Shown piece after piece: positions 50,393-60,195 of a stretch of 64,000 bases of DNA; within the stretch, counting starts at the first letter, position 1, and the number at the start of each line of letters is the position of its first letter. Origin of the DNA: Brevibacillus ruminantium (GTDB lineage Bacteria; Bacillota; Bacilli; Brevibacillales; Brevibacillaceae); assembly GCF_023746555.1 (NCBI RefSeq), contig NZ_CP098755.1, forward strand, positions 958,001 through 1,022,000, read 5' to 3'. The notes beneath the pieces are model-generated. The model searched no databases and was not told the DNA's origin. It was given only the letters and a program-made list of their open reading frames with translations. The position numbers were made by a program, and so were the translations under genes.

Positions 50393-52438
50393 CTAATGGT
50401 TGAGAATCCAGGCCAGATGGGAAACCGCGCTTCGCAGATGGCGGTAAAAGGTTGCCCGGCTCATATTGCAGGCAAGAGCGGCCGCAATCATATTGTTCGC
50501 ATGGGTCACATATGCTGCTTTCAACAGTTGCTGATCCGTCTGCGAAAGGCCCTCAAGCTGTCCCTCAATCAGAGAGAGGAGATGCTTTTGGAGCTGGGCT
50601 CCGCTGACCATTTCCGGAAAATACTCGACGTAGGTGTGAAGCTCTGCAGGCGAGAGCAGCGAAGAGAGCATGCTTCGCACCTGTTTCTCCGTCACCAGGG
50701 CTGTGTCCGTTGCGGTGTGAAGCGGCTCCGGTTGCCGAAAAAAGGACATGGCCCAGTCACCGAAACGCTCCTGACGCAGGTCCAGCTCCAGTACGTCTGC
50801 TTGGGCGAAGGATGTATCACAATCGCGCGTACGTGTCGGACGAAGACGAAAGCCAAGCTGCTGCAGGGTCATTTTCAGATCGGGATTGGTCGCGACCAGG
50901 ACTGCACGTGTTCCCTCTCCGAGCAAAGAAAGGCGATCCAGCGTCAAAAGTCCGACCAGCTCCTCGCGCGTGTAGCCCGGAAGCTGGTCTGTTGCTGTTC
51001 CCAATACTGCGAAGTAGGTATCAGCCTGGTCTGGCTCACAGGAAAGCTCCTCCGGCGTGCAGCACTCCTGAATCTCAGCGGGGAAATAGCGAGCCAGGAT
51101 GCGGCTCGTTTCCTTGTGCAGCAGCACCGTGATGAACATCCCGACAGGCTGGCCGTCATCCCCGCGTATGACGACAATGCTTTCCGGAAAGTGAATGGCG
51201 ATTTCATCGAGAAACCGGTAGTAAGGCTCGGACTGCCACGGATCTACACTGTAGCTGCACCAGTGGCGGAGGAGCTCATGCAGCGCAGGGAGGTCTGATG
51301 CCTGTATCTGCTGCATGGGTGAGATTAGCGTATCAGCCGAGAAATCAAAGTACAATTTATCCAAAGGAAAAGCAGATTTGCAAAGCAGCAGAAGCTGCGA
51401 GGCGATACTCCTCCGTTTTCCCCGTTCAGCGGATTGCAGCTTCTGATACAAAATCGACGCAGCCTTGTTGCGCAAATCATCCAGCCGCTGTGGCTCACGC
51501 TGTCCAAAATCGCGCAGCAGGTGCATTCGGGCGACATCATGCAGGGCAAGTCCATCCGGTTCCGTCTGAATGAACGACATTCCCTGCAGGCTTTGGTATT
51601 GATGGACCGTAACGGGCTCGTCCAAAACCAGGGAGAGCATCTCCTGGTTGGCATGCTGCAGAGTGATCAGGACATCCACCATCGGCTGCAGCTCCGGCAG
51701 TGTCAATTCCCGCAGAAGATGGGCGCTGATCGTCTGGGAGACGACCAGATTGTCGCGGACAGACCAGCTTTTTTGCCGGAGTGCCGCCTCCACATTAAGC
51801 GCGAGCGAGAGCGGATGACCATCGGTCGCTCGAGCCATCTCGCCCGCTAATTCCTGACGGAACGAACCAGTGGAAGCGAGGAAGGCAACCGTTTCCTCAA
51901 ACGAAAAGTGGGAAAGCGGGAGCTCCACGATCTGTCTTCCCCATGCCGGGTGGGTTTTCCAGGCGGGGGAGAGAGAGGGACGAGACGCCAGGACGATGGC
52001 GATTCCCTGGGCGGGGAGCTTGGGGAAAAAAACCTCCAGCAGCCAGCCCTCCAACAGGGTGACACTCTCAAAGTTATCGATACAAAGGATGATGCGGCGC
52101 TGCGGACTCGCTTCCCAAAAAGGCTGGAGAGGGTGAGGAAGCGGCTGTTCCCACTTTTCCAGACCGACTGTGGCCGATACATAATCAAGAAAGCCAACAG
52201 GAGTCGGTGCACAAAAACGTCCGTCCAGCCAGATACCTGTAACGTCACGCTTTTTGGCGGTTTGCAGCATTTCGGCCATCAGTGAGGTTTTGCCGATGCC
52301 GCCCATTCCGGAAATGGAATAGACGCGAAAAGGTGCCTCCGGATCATCCAGCCACTCGCGCAATGCCCCTAGTTCCCGGTTCCTCCCGACAAACAGTTTC
52401 GTTCTCTCCAACTGCTGCTCGTCCAGTTTTCGTCCCAT
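50393..52438 (-). CDS. STAND-type ATPase regulator with C-terminal helix-turn-helix
   Basis: A 681-residue soluble protein. An N-terminal NTPase of the STAND/AP-ATPase type spans about 15-330: FVGRNRELGALREWL, P loop ISGMGGIGKTSL, Walker B RRIILCIDNFE, and sensor-like IAIVLASRPSL. A winged-helix and helical arm follow. The middle is unlike known repeats. The C-terminus (about 630-675) reads as a helix-turn-helix, AAYVTHANNMIAAALACNMSRATFYRHLRSAVSHLAW. It resembles regulators in which ligand and ATP binding trigger oligomerisation. Neither target nor ligand is evident; the gene is alone on the minus strand. The ATG at 52438 follows GGGGGTGAAAAG. Confidence 0.82.
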   Translation of the reverse strand: MGRKLDEQQLERTKLFVGRNRELGALREWLDDPEAPFRVYSISGMGGIGKTSLMAEMLQTAKKRDVTGIWLDGRFCAPTPVGFLDYVSATVGLEKWEQPLPHPLQPFWEASPQRRIILCIDNFESVTLLEGWLLEVFFPKLPAQGIAIVLASRPSLSPAWKTHPAWGRQIVELPLSHFSFEETVAFLASTGSFRQELAGEMARATDGHPLSLALNVEAALRQKSWSVRDNLVVSQTISAHLLRELTLPELQPMVDVLITLQHANQEMLSLVLDEPVTVHQYQSLQGMSFIQTEPDGLALHDVARMHLLRDFGQREPQRLDDLRNKAASILYQKLQSAERGKRRSIASQLLLLCKSAFPLDKLYFDFSADTLISPMQQIQASDLPALHELLRHWCSYSVDPWQSEPYYRFLDEIAIHFPESIVVIRGDDGQPVGMFITVLLHKETSRILARYFPAEIQECCTPEELSCEPDQADTYFAVLGTATDQLPGYTREELVGLLTLDRLSLLGEGTRAVLVATNPDLKMTLQQLGFRLRPTRTRDCDTSFAQADVLELDLRQERFGDWAMSFFRQPEPLHTATDTALVTEKQVRSMLSSLLSPAELHTYVEYFPEMVSGAQLQKHLLSLIEGQLEGLSQTDQQLLKAAYVTHANNMIAAALACNMSRATFYRHLRSAVSHLAWILNH

Positions 52439-52642
52439 CTTTTCACCCCCTGTCTAATTCAATCCTGAATGTAGGTAATCCAAATATGTAAACACAACGT
52501 GGTAGGTCATCTGATCAACTTGAGACGGATTTGAGACAAAGAGCAGCAGAGCTCATGGTACCATTTTATCGAGATGAGGCCTTTGTGCCTATACGTGGAT
52601 GGAAAAACATTTGAAAATAGTCAGGAAAGGAAATGGTTACTG

Positions 52643-52798
52643 TTGCGTAGAGAAGCCTCTTTGTTTATCGCCAGCGCGATCGCACTCTGCACACTGTCAT
52701 CCGTAGCTGCTGGTTTGGAAGCAGGAAAAAAACCGAGCAATCCCTCTCAGGCAGAAAGCGAATACGCCGCCTATAAGGTTGCAAAACAGAAACAATGA
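52643..52798 (+). CDS. Small protein with a hydrophobic leader
   Basis: A 51-residue frame from TTG 52643, 12 bases after AGGAAAGG: basic start, hydrophobic helix (ASLFIASAIALCTLSSVAAGL), then a short polar tail ending KQKQ. A terminator lies 27 bases beyond the stop, which supports a real transcript. It looks like a secreted or membrane-tethered peptide; family not recognised. An upstream in-frame start at 52574 would add a hydrophilic extension. Start and even coding status are uncertain. Confidence 0.5.
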   Translation: MRREASLFIASAIALCTLSSVAAGLEAGKKPSNPSQAESEYAAYKVAKQKQ

Positions 52799-52824
52799 AG
52801 ATAAATTACGAACTCCCTATCATT

Positions 52825-52854
52825 CCCTCCACGTTTTCCAGTGGGGGGTTTTTT
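52825..52854 (+). terminator. Rho-independent terminator
   Basis: CCCTCCAC and GTGGGGGG around GTTTTCCA, then six T. Confidence 0.8.
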
Positions 52855-52878
52855 ACCTATTGCACGGAGCCGTAGGGG

Positions 52879-52980
52879 GAAGAAGCATGTTTCCCTGCTC
52901 AGCTCCGGGCTCCGCCCACGAGGGGAGATAGACTGTCCGCCAGGGCTCCACAGTCGCACCGCAGGGAAACGTGCTTCTTC
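52879..52980. mobile_element. MITE-like inverted-repeat element, copy A
   Basis: About 102 bp bounded by GAAGAAGCATGTTTCCCTGC (52879-52898) and its complement with one change (52961-52980). It has no open frame of note. Its right end, extended inward by CGCAC, is an inverted copy of the left end of element B at 53317. The gene-free stretch 52855-53783 contains this element, element B, and AT-rich sequence in which I see nothing else. Confidence 0.65.
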
Positions 52981-53316
52981 TCGAATCGGAGCATCAAAAC
53001 TTTTGCGGGTGGATGCGATGAAGAAAAAGAATGGAAATAAAGATTCAACAAAACGAATGAACAAAGCAAATGCACAATACAAATGAACAATAACAATGAA
53101 AAGCCAAGCAAGCATTAAGTAAGCAGGTATATTTCGATCTTTCCATAATGAAATCGTCCATTCATAAGTAGGCAAATAGATTGAATCCATATTTTTAACC
53201 AAAATGTCATTTTCTTTTGATTAGAAATGTACTTCCGTTCCCTTTCTTTATAAATAATCTTGTATAAAATAATCTTGCTTGTATCCTTTCAAAGCAGGGA
53301 AGAAGCAGCATGTACG

Positions 53317-53517
53317 GAGAAGAATCATGTTTCCCTGCGGTGCGACTGTGAAGCCCGGCTCAGCGGAGCGACGTTTGGCGGGAAAAAGGGACGCAACCTT
53401 GGGATGACATCAGAGCGATGCGGCTTTTGCGGACCCCCGCCAAACGTTGTGGAGCGGACAGTGAATCCTCCCTGCAGGGCGGAATACGGAGCCAAGCAGG
53501 GAAACATGATTCTTCTC
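53317..53517. mobile_element. MITE-like inverted-repeat element, copy B
   Basis: About 201 bp with perfect 22-bp terminal inverted repeats (53317-53338 and 53496-53517; core AATCATGTTTCCCTGC). A second nested pair, ACGTTTGGCGGG (53371-53382) and CCCGCCAAACGT (53436-53447), would let the whole element fold as a long hairpin. No transposase and no clear target-site duplication. Confidence 0.7.
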
Positions 53518-53783
53518 ACCTCGGCCCCGTATCACGAAAAGAAACACCGCAGCGACGCCCGCATTGTTTTATATTTGCCAAAATACACGACATGAAAAAC
53601 GAAGCAAATCGAAAAAACAAAGAGCTTTTTCAATCTAACCAAAAATGAAAACGCTTTTCCCAAACATTTTACCATATTATCGAATTAGCAATTTACCGTA
53701 ATAAAGGATACACTCGTAAACGAAAGAGAGAGAAATGATTTCTTACTCATAATCATGGTTCATCGTTCAGGAGGGTCAACAGG

Positions 53784-54557
53784 ATGAAAAAGACGGCAGC
53801 GTTGTGGATGATATGCGGGATCGTATTCTCGCTGATTACAGGTTGTGGTACCAGTACAGGAAGCAATGGCAAAACGCTGGTGATTGGTATCGATGATAAA
53901 TTTGCCCCACTCGGTTTCCGGGATGAGAAAAACGATATCGTCGGATTTGATATTGATTACGCCCGGGCCGCCGCTGAAAAAATGGGCTATGAAGCCAAAT
54001 TCCAGCCGATTGACTGGAATGCCAAAGAATCTGAGCTCAACAGCGGACGGATTGATCTCATCTGGAACGGCTACACGATTAACGACGAGCGCAAAAAGAA
54101 AGTGCTGTTTACCAAACCGTATCTGAAAAATGCGCAGGTGGTCGCTGTCTTAAACAAGTCTGACATTCACAATCTGGAAGACCTCACGGGAAAAGTGATC
54201 GGTCTGCAGGCGCAGTCTTCAGCTTCTAATGCGCTGGAAGCCAGTGACCTCAAGCCGAAGGTAAAAAGCGTCTCCGAGTTTAAAGACAATGTGCTGGCGC
54301 TCAGTGATTTGAAGATCGGCCGTGTGGATGCAGTGGTGATTGACGAGGTTGTGGTTCGCTACTACATGGCAAAGGAACCGGACACCTTTAAACTGCTCGA
54401 CGAAAGCCTGGCGCCGGAAGAATACGGCATCGGTGTCAAACAAGGAAACGAAAAGCTGCTGGAAGAGCTGCAAAAAGCCCTGGATGCGTTGAACCAGGAC
54501 GGAACAGCGGCCAAAATCTCCGAAAAGTGGTTTGGTGAAGATAAAGTATTGAAATAA
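53784..54557 (+). CDS. Polar amino acid ABC transporter substrate-binding lipoprotein
   Basis: A 257-residue family 3 solute-binding protein. The signal peptide ends in the lipobox LITGC, so it is a membrane-anchored lipoprotein. Family marks are LVIGIDDKFAPLGFRDEKNDIVGFDIDYARAAAEKMG and the ligand-binding segment RIDLIWNGYTINDERKKKVLFTKPYL. Cystine, glutamine or another polar amino acid is likely; specificity cannot be read reliably. Permease and ATPase genes follow in the same direction. ATG 53784 follows AGGAGGG. Confidence 0.93.
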   Translation: MKKTAALWMICGIVFSLITGCGTSTGSNGKTLVIGIDDKFAPLGFRDEKNDIVGFDIDYARAAAEKMGYEAKFQPIDWNAKESELNSGRIDLIWNGYTINDERKKKVLFTKPYLKNAQVVAVLNKSDIHNLEDLTGKVIGLQAQSSASNALEASDLKPKVKSVSEFKDNVLALSDLKIGRVDAVVIDEVVVRYYMAKEPDTFKLLDESLAPEEYGIGVKQGNEKLLEELQKALDALNQDGTAAKISEKWFGEDKVLK

Positions 54558-54569
54558 ATAGTTTGTGTG

Positions 54570-54638
54570 CCGGATTGTTTTGCGATCCGGTTTTCCTCTT
54601 TTGACGGAGGACTTTTCGGGGATGGTCAAACATCCCGG
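54570..54638 (+). promoter_or_regulatory. Intra-operon hairpins after the binding-protein gene
   Basis: CCGGAT/ATCCGG (54570-54590, then TTTT) and CGGGGATG/CATCCCGG (54617-54638). Such structures commonly reduce expression of the downstream permease and ATPase relative to the binding protein. Confidence 0.5.
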
Positions 54639-54709
54639 GGGACAAGCGGAACTGCCGCCGCCCCCTCTTGAACAGGCCTTGATCGAGGTTTTCATAAGGA
54701 GAATGCAAG

Positions 54710-55369
54710 ATGAACATGGACTATATGCTCAGAATTGCCGCCCCGATGCTGGAAGGGGCACAGATGACGGTGTTATTGTTTTTCATTGCTATCATCGCGT
54801 CCATTCCGTTAGGGTTTTTACTGACGCTGATGGCGAACAGCAGCAGCAAACCGCTGGCCTGGTTTGCCCATACGTATATTTATGTCGTGCGGGGGACGCC
54901 GTTGCTGCTGCAACTGCTTTTCATTTGCTTCGGCCTGCCGATTCTGCCTATTGTCGGTGACTACCTCGTCATGGATCGGTTTGTGGCTGCCTGCCTGGGC
55001 TTTATCCTTAATTATGCCGCCTATTTTGCAGAGATTTTCAGAGGGGGCTTGCTGGCTATCGACAAAGGGCAGTACGAGGCAGCACAGGTGCTGGGCCTCA
55101 ACCGCTGGCAGACAACTACGAGGGTGATTGTTCCGCAGATGATTCGGGTTGCGCTGCCGGCGATTGCCAACGAGTCGATCACGCTGGTAAAGGACACCGC
55201 ACTTCTCTATGCGGTCGCAGTACCCGAGCTCCTCTACTTTGCCCAGACAGCGGTGAATCGCGACTTTACCATCGCGCCGTTCTTTATGGCGGGTGTCATC
55301 TATTTGCTGATGGCTTTTGTGTTGACTTTGTTCTTCAAATGGCTGGAAAGACGGTTTAAATTTGCGTAA
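54710..55369 (+). CDS. Polar amino acid ABC transporter permease
   Basis: A 219-residue HisM/GlnP-type permease with about five membrane helices, the N-terminal [23 protein letters not shown] and the EAA coupling loop [22 protein letters not shown]. It forms a homodimeric channel with the ATPase encoded next. ATG 54710 follows AAGGAGA. Confidence 0.94.
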   Translation: MNMDYMLRIAAPMLEGAQMTVLLFFIAIIASIPLGFLLTLMANSSSKPLAWFAHTYIYVVRGTPLLLQLLFICFGLPILPIVGDYLVMDRFVAACLGFILNYAAYFAEIFRGGLLAIDKGQYEAAQVLGLNRWQTTTRVIVPQMIRVALPAIANESITLVKDTALLYAVAVPELLYFAQTAVNRDFTIAPFFMAGVIYLLMAFVLTLFFKWLERRFKFA

Positions 55370-55383
55370 GGGAATGGATTGGC

Positions 55384-56136
55384 ATGGGAATGGGAATTGT
55401 TGAAGTGTCCAACTTGAAAAAATCATTCGGCACGCTGGAAGTGCTGAACAACGTCAGCTTCGAGGTGAAAAAAGGGGAAGTCGTCGCAGTGATCGGTCCC
55501 TCCGGTTCAGGCAAAAGCACCATGCTCCGAAGCCTGGTCCATCTGGAGCAGGTAAGCGGCGGCAGTATCTGTGTGGAAGGCGATTACCTGGTAAAAGAGG
55601 GTGTCTACACCAACCAGCAGGGGATCAAGCGCGTCACCTCAAAGATGGGAATGGTCTTCCAGCACTTTCATCTCTTTCCCCATCTGACTGTTCGGGGAAA
55701 TCTGGAGCTGGCTCCCCGACTGGTAAAAGGGGAAACTAAAGAAGAAAGCCGGAAAAAAGCAGAGGAGCTGCTGCAAAAAGTAGGTCTTGCCGACAAAGCG
55801 GAGGTCTATCCAGCCAAGCTTTCCGGCGGTCAGAAGCAGCGGGTCGCGATCGCCCGGGCACTGATGATGAGTCCGGCCATTATGCTTTTTGACGAGCCGA
55901 CGTCGGCGCTTGACCCGGAGTTGACGGGCGAAGTCTTGCAGGTAATCAAGCAGCTCGCACGAGAGCACATGACCATGATCGTCGTTACGCATGAGATGGG
56001 TTTTGCCAGAGAAGTGGCTGACCAGATCATCTTTATGGACAACGGTGAGATCATCGAAGTAGGTACACCAGACCAGTTATTCCTGAATCCCCGGTTTGAG
56101 CGGACCAAAGCATTTTTGCAGCGCTCTCTGAAATAG
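55384..56136 (+). CDS. Polar amino acid ABC transporter ATP-binding protein
   Basis: A 250-residue ABC ATPase of the GlnQ/HisP class: Walker [11 protein letters not shown] loop [12 protein letters not shown], signature [15 protein letters not shown], Walker [16 protein letters not shown], switch His [21 protein letters not shown]. It powers uptake with the preceding binding protein and permease; 14 bases separate it from the permease gene. ATG 55384 or 55390 are possible starts. Confidence 0.95.
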   Translation: MGMGIVEVSNLKKSFGTLEVLNNVSFEVKKGEVVAVIGPSGSGKSTMLRSLVHLEQVSGGSICVEGDYLVKEGVYTNQQGIKRVTSKMGMVFQHFHLFPHLTVRGNLELAPRLVKGETKEESRKKAEELLQKVGLADKAEVYPAKLSGGQKQRVAIARALMMSPAIMLFDEPTSALDPELTGEVLQVIKQLAREHMTMIVVTHEMGFAREVADQIIFMDNGEIIEVGTPDQLFLNPRFERTKAFLQRSLK

Positions 56137-56250
56137 ACCGGGATGTGCGAAAAATCTACTCCAAATAACGGCGTCTATAACTGGAACTTTTCACACGGAG
56201 ATGGTAAAATCCAGACATATATGGCAAATGAACCTTGAGGTGAAAAGGAT

Positions 56251-56457
56251 ATGGAGCAAGAGAACAAGCAGCAAACAGAAGCCGCCGAAACGAAAAAAGT
56301 AAGCCTGGCCGAAGCAGCGAAACGGATGCTGGAGCAGAAGAAGCAATCCCAGAATGGGGGAAAAGGACAGCAAAAGCATCAAATGGCCGGCAATCAGGTA
56401 GTGAAAAGCCAACAGACCAAAAAGGTCAGCAACCAGCGTAGAAAAATGGGCGTGTAA
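56251..56457 (+). CDS. Small charged protein of unknown function
   Basis: 68 residues, strongly hydrophilic: an acidic start, a predicted helix (KKVSLAEAAKRMLEQKKQSQ) and a Gly/Gln/Lys-rich tail ending RRKMGV. No membrane helix or cysteine. The ribosome site AAAAGGAT precedes ATG 56251 and a strong terminator follows, so a single-gene unit is likely. I do not recognise the family with confidence. Confidence 0.75.
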   Translation: MEQENKQQTEAAETKKVSLAEAAKRMLEQKKQSQNGGKGQQKHQMAGNQVVKSQQTKKVSNQRRKMGV

Positions 56458-56480
56458 ATAACAGGATAGACACATGGATG

Positions 56481-56510
56481 ACTAGTTGGAAACCCAGCTA
56501 GTTTTTTTTT
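56481..56510 (+). terminator. Rho-independent terminator
   Basis: ACTAGTTGG and CCAGCTAGT (one G-U pair), then nine T. Confidence 0.92.
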
Positions 56511-56608
56511 ATTCCTAGAAGGATTCCCCAGTAGAGGTAGAGAAATTTGAAAAATTGTCACAACTTTCTTACTGTATCTGTTTGAGAAAACAGGAAAGGA
56601 AATACATC

Positions 56609-59311
56609 ATGAAATATAAAACCAAATTACTCATTGGATTTGGCTCTTTGCTGGTGCTGATGATGGTTTTGATGGGGACTATTTTTAATGTGCTGACCAA
56701 CTTGACCGCAAGCATTCATGAAATTGTCGACGACCGCTACGAGAAACTGAAGTCCGCCAATGACATGCAAAACCATGTGAACAACATGAGCCGGCTGGTC
56801 ACCAGCATTGTTTTGGATGAGAACCAGAAAAGCTTTCAAGAAGACAAGCGTCGCATTGAGGAAAGCATAAGAGAAGCAGGGACTTCTCTGGCACTCCTGC
56901 AGAACAAGGTTCACGTTGAACAAGGAAGGACGCTGCTGTCAAAAATATCTGCAGAATACGAGATGTATACGCAGCTTGCCAGAAGAGTGATGGAAAAGGT
57001 AGAAATCGGTCAGAAAAGAGAGGCAGCGTCTTTGATCAGTCAGGACCTGATTGAACGAAAGGAAGAGTTGTTCTACAGGATCAAAGAGTTGAAGGACCTG
57101 CAGGAATCGCTTCTCGATGACGCATACGACCGTTCGATGGAAGAGTATGAGTTTATCAAAATGCTTTCCCTGTATTTCATTGGAGTCGGATTGTTGGTGG
57201 GGATTGTCGTTACTCTTTGGGTAATCCAGGGAATCAGCAAAAATCTGGCGGGAATCACATCCGTTATCTCAACCGTCGTAAATCGTTCTACGGAAAAATT
57301 CCCGCGCATTCCTGTCACGAGTCAAGATGAAATCGGCGATATCGCCAAAGCCTTCAATAAGATGGCCTCGACGCTGGAGGAACATGCCCAGCAGGAAAAG
57401 GAATTTACGCAAGCCATGCGGGAACAGAGCTGGATGAAAACCCAGTTGGCTGAAATCACCTCGTTGTTTCAGGGGATACAGGACGTACAAACACTCGCCA
57501 ATCTCTTTATCCGGCGAATAACCCCGCTCGTGGGAGCCAGTTACGGGGCCATTTACATCAGGGACGGACAGACGGATTCGACGCGGCTGATCAAAGCTGG
57601 AACCTACGCTTGTGACCACAGTGAGATCGGCGCTTCTTTTGTCGAAGTGGGCCAGGGATTGGTCGGGCAGTGCGCCGTGGAAAACCACATCCTGCACCTG
57701 ACCGATCTGCCCGAGGAATACATTAGAATTTCTTCCGACCTGGGTCAGGCAGATCCGGCTTCGATCATCCTGTTGCCGGTGCCTTATGAGGGGAAGGTGC
57801 TAGCCGTCGTCGAGCTGGCTACTTTTACTCCGTTTTCCGCAATTCAAATCAACTTGCTGGAAGAAATTACGGCCACGATGGGGATTACGATTCACAGTAT
57901 TTTTGTGCATATGCAAATCCGCAATCTGCTAAGGGAATCACAAATCCTGACGGAGGAGCTGCAGAGCCAGTCCGAGGAGCTGCAGCTGCAGCAGGAAGAG
58001 CTGCGCAGCATTAACGAGAAGCTGGAGGAGCAGTACAAGAACTCCGAACAGAAGGCGAAAGAGCTGGAGCGGGTAAAGGAGGAGCTGGAGAGACAGGCAG
58101 ACCAGGTGCAAAAGGCTTCCCGTTACAAGTCGGAGTTTCTTGCCAATATGTCTCATGAGCTGCGGACCCCGCTGAACAGTCTGTTGATCCTGTCGCAGAT
58201 TCTGCTCGAAAACAAGGATAAGAATCTGACGGAACGGCAGCTTGAATACGTCCAGACGATTTTGAAATCGGGCAATAATCTGCTCAATCTGATCAACGAT
58301 ATTCTCGATCTGACACGGATTGAATCGGGGAAAATGGTCATCAACCGAGGAGATGTCTCCCTTCGTGAAATGGGGGCCAACGCTTTGCGCGGTTTCCAGC
58401 ACCTTGCCGTTCAGAAACAGTTGGAGTTCCGGGTGGAGATCGCCGATGACGTACCAGAGCTGATTTGGTCTGATGAGCAGCGGTTGCAGCAAATCATTAC
58501 CAATCTGCTGGCGAACGCCTTTAAGTTCACCTCCCAGGGCGGTGTGTATCTGCACATCTCGCGGGTAGCAAAAGCCGAAGGGGAGCATGTCGCGATCGCC
58601 GTCCGCGACACGGGGATCGGCATACAGTCGAAGAATCAGGAAATCATTTTTGAGGCATTCCAGCAGGCGGACGGCACGACCAGCCGCAAATATGGCGGAA
58701 CCGGTTTGGGCTTATCGATCAGCAGAGAGATGGCCAACCTGCTGGGAGGATTCATTCAGTTGGAAAGTATCGAGGGGGTGGGGAGCACGTTTACCCTGTA
58801 CCTGCCCATTTTACAAAAAGAGGAAGAGAGCGGCGTCCTGGATGCCTATGCGCTGCCGCCTGTGGCAACTGGAGTGTTGGAGAAGGAGTACCAAGCCGAT
58901 TCCTCGTCACTCTCGTCTGAGACCCCTGACCAATGCCTAAAAGGAAAAAAAGTACTCGTGGTCGACGATGATATGCGAAATATTTTTGCGCTGACAGCAG
59001 CTTTGGAGGAGCGTGAGATGATCGTCATTTACGCGGAAAACGGCCGTGAGGGGATTGAGCTTTTGTATGAAAATGCGGATGTCGATATCGTCTTGATGGA
59101 TATTATGATGCCCGAGATGGACGGCTATGAAGCGATCAGAGAAATTCGCGGGATTCCCGCCATGATGCATCTGCCCATTATTGCCCTGACGGCCAAAGCC
59201 ATGAAGCACGACAGAGAAAAATGCATCGAAGTCGGGGCATCTGACTATATCAGCAAGCCGGTCGAAATCGAACAACTCCTCTCGCTGATGCAAGTCTGGC
59301 TGTACGGGTAA
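56609..59311 (+). CDS. Hybrid sensor kinase (membrane sensor-HAMP-GAF-HisKA-REC)
   Basis: 900 residues. Two membrane helices (about 8-30 and 190-212) flank an extracellular four-helix-like sensor, followed by HAMP (about 213-270), a GAF domain (about 290-440) and a long coiled coil (ELQSQSEELQLQQEELRSINEKL). HisKA follows with His about 516 in NMSHELRTPLNSLLILSQI, then HATPase (NLLANAFKFT, DTGIGI, GTGLGLSIS), and a C-terminal receiver with phospho-acceptor Asp about 831 in VLMDIMMPEMDG. Such GAF-hybrid kinases often stand at the head of multi-component stress or development pathways. CheR and another kinase gene follow at once. ATG 56609 follows AGGAAAGGA; the earlier in-frame start at 56555 lacks a ribosome site. 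Confidence 0.94.
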   Translation: MKYKTKLLIGFGSLLVLMMVLMGTIFNVLTNLTASIHEIVDDRYEKLKSANDMQNHVNNMSRLVTSIVLDENQKSFQEDKRRIEESIREAGTSLALLQNKVHVEQGRTLLSKISAEYEMYTQLARRVMEKVEIGQKREAASLISQDLIERKEELFYRIKELKDLQESLLDDAYDRSMEEYEFIKMLSLYFIGVGLLVGIVVTLWVIQGISKNLAGITSVISTVVNRSTEKFPRIPVTSQDEIGDIAKAFNKMASTLEEHAQQEKEFTQAMREQSWMKTQLAEITSLFQGIQDVQTLANLFIRRITPLVGASYGAIYIRDGQTDSTRLIKAGTYACDHSEIGASFVEVGQGLVGQCAVENHILHLTDLPEEYIRISSDLGQADPASIILLPVPYEGKVLAVVELATFTPFSAIQINLLEEITATMGITIHSIFVHMQIRNLLRESQILTEELQSQSEELQLQQEELRSINEKLEEQYKNSEQKAKELERVKEELERQADQVQKASRYKSEFLANMSHELRTPLNSLLILSQILLENKDKNLTERQLEYVQTILKSGNNLLNLINDILDLTRIESGKMVINRGDVSLREMGANALRGFQHLAVQKQLEFRVEIADDVPELIWSDEQRLQQIITNLLANAFKFTSQGGVYLHISRVAKAEGEHVAIAVRDTGIGIQSKNQEIIFEAFQQADGTTSRKYGGTGLGLSISREMANLLGGFIQLESIEGVGSTFTLYLPILQKEEESGVLDAYALPPVATGVLEKEYQADSSSLSSETPDQCLKGKKVLVVDDDMRNIFALTAALEEREMIVIYAENGREGIELLYENADVDIVLMDIMMPEMDGYEAIREIRGIPAMMHLPIIALTAKAMKHDREKCIEVGASDYISKPVEIEQLLSLMQVWLYG

Positions 59312-59313
59312 GT

Positions 59314-60195
59314 ATGACAGAAAGGGGGGAACGGGCGATACAGCAGAAACATCCACTCGTACAGGAAGCACAAACCAATGATGAGCTGGAAAAAATCGAA
59401 ATCACCCTGTTGCTGGAGGGGATCTACCGCAAGTACGGGTATGACTTTCGAAATTACAACTACCCCGCCATCAGACGCCGCATCTGGCACCGGATTCGGA
59501 TCGAAAAAATGCATACCATCTCTGCGCTGCAGGAAAAGGTTCTTCATGATCCGGCCATGATGGAAAAGCTTTTCGGGGATTTTTCCATCAATGTCACGGA
59601 GATGTTTCGCGATCCTTCCTTTTTTCTGGCGTTTCGCCAAAAAATCGTGCCCGCATTGCGAGAGCTTCCGTTCATTCGGATCTGGCATGCGGGCTGCTCC
59701 ACCGGGCAGGAGGTTTTTTCGATGGCCATCCTTTTGCACGAGGAAGGCCTTTTGTCGAAAACAAGGTTGTATGCGACAGATATGAATGAACAGGTGCTGA
59801 AAAAGGCAAGCAAAGGAATTTTTCCCCTGCAGAAAATGCAGCTGTACACGAAAAACTATCTGCGGGCCGGCGGCAAACGGGCTTTTTCCGAGTACTACCA
59901 TGTAAAAAAAGACACCGTTCAGTTTCAATCCTTCTTGCGGGACAACATGGTATTTGCCCAGCACAACCTGGTAACGGACCGGTCTTTTAATGAATTTCAT
60001 ACAATTATCTGCCGGAATGTCATGATTTACTTCAATCACAGTCTTCAGGATCACGTCCACCAATTATTTTATGAAAGTCTTTGTACCAACGGTTTTCTCG
60101 GGCTTGGGGATAAGGAAGGAGTTGTATTTACGACCCATGCAAATGGCTACGAAGAAGTTGACGGAACAGAAAAACTTTATCGTAAATTGCAATGA
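59314..60195 (+). CDS. CheR-type protein methyltransferase
   Basis: A 293-residue S-adenosylmethionine-dependent methyltransferase of the CheR family: an N-terminal helical domain (LLEGIYRKYGYDFRNYNYPAIRRRIWHRI), then the SAM-binding core with IRIWHAGCSTGQEVFSMAILL, LYATDMNEQVLKKAS and the FHTIICRNVMIYFN motif. Canonical CheR methylates chemoreceptors. Here it lies two bases after a hybrid kinase gene and overlaps another kinase gene, with no chemoreceptor, CheB, CheA or CheW nearby. A target within this kinase system is more likely (inference). Confidence 0.93.
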   Translation: MTERGERAIQQKHPLVQEAQTNDELEKIEITLLLEGIYRKYGYDFRNYNYPAIRRRIWHRIRIEKMHTISALQEKVLHDPAMMEKLFGDFSINVTEMFRDPSFFLAFRQKIVPALRELPFIRIWHAGCSTGQEVFSMAILLHEEGLLSKTRLYATDMNEQVLKKASKGIFPLQKMQLYTKNYLRAGGKRAFSEYYHVKKDTVQFQSFLRDNMVFAQHNLVTDRSFNEFHTIICRNVMIYFNHSLQDHVHQLFYESLCTNGFLGLGDKEGVVFTTHANGYEEVDGTEKLYRKLQ

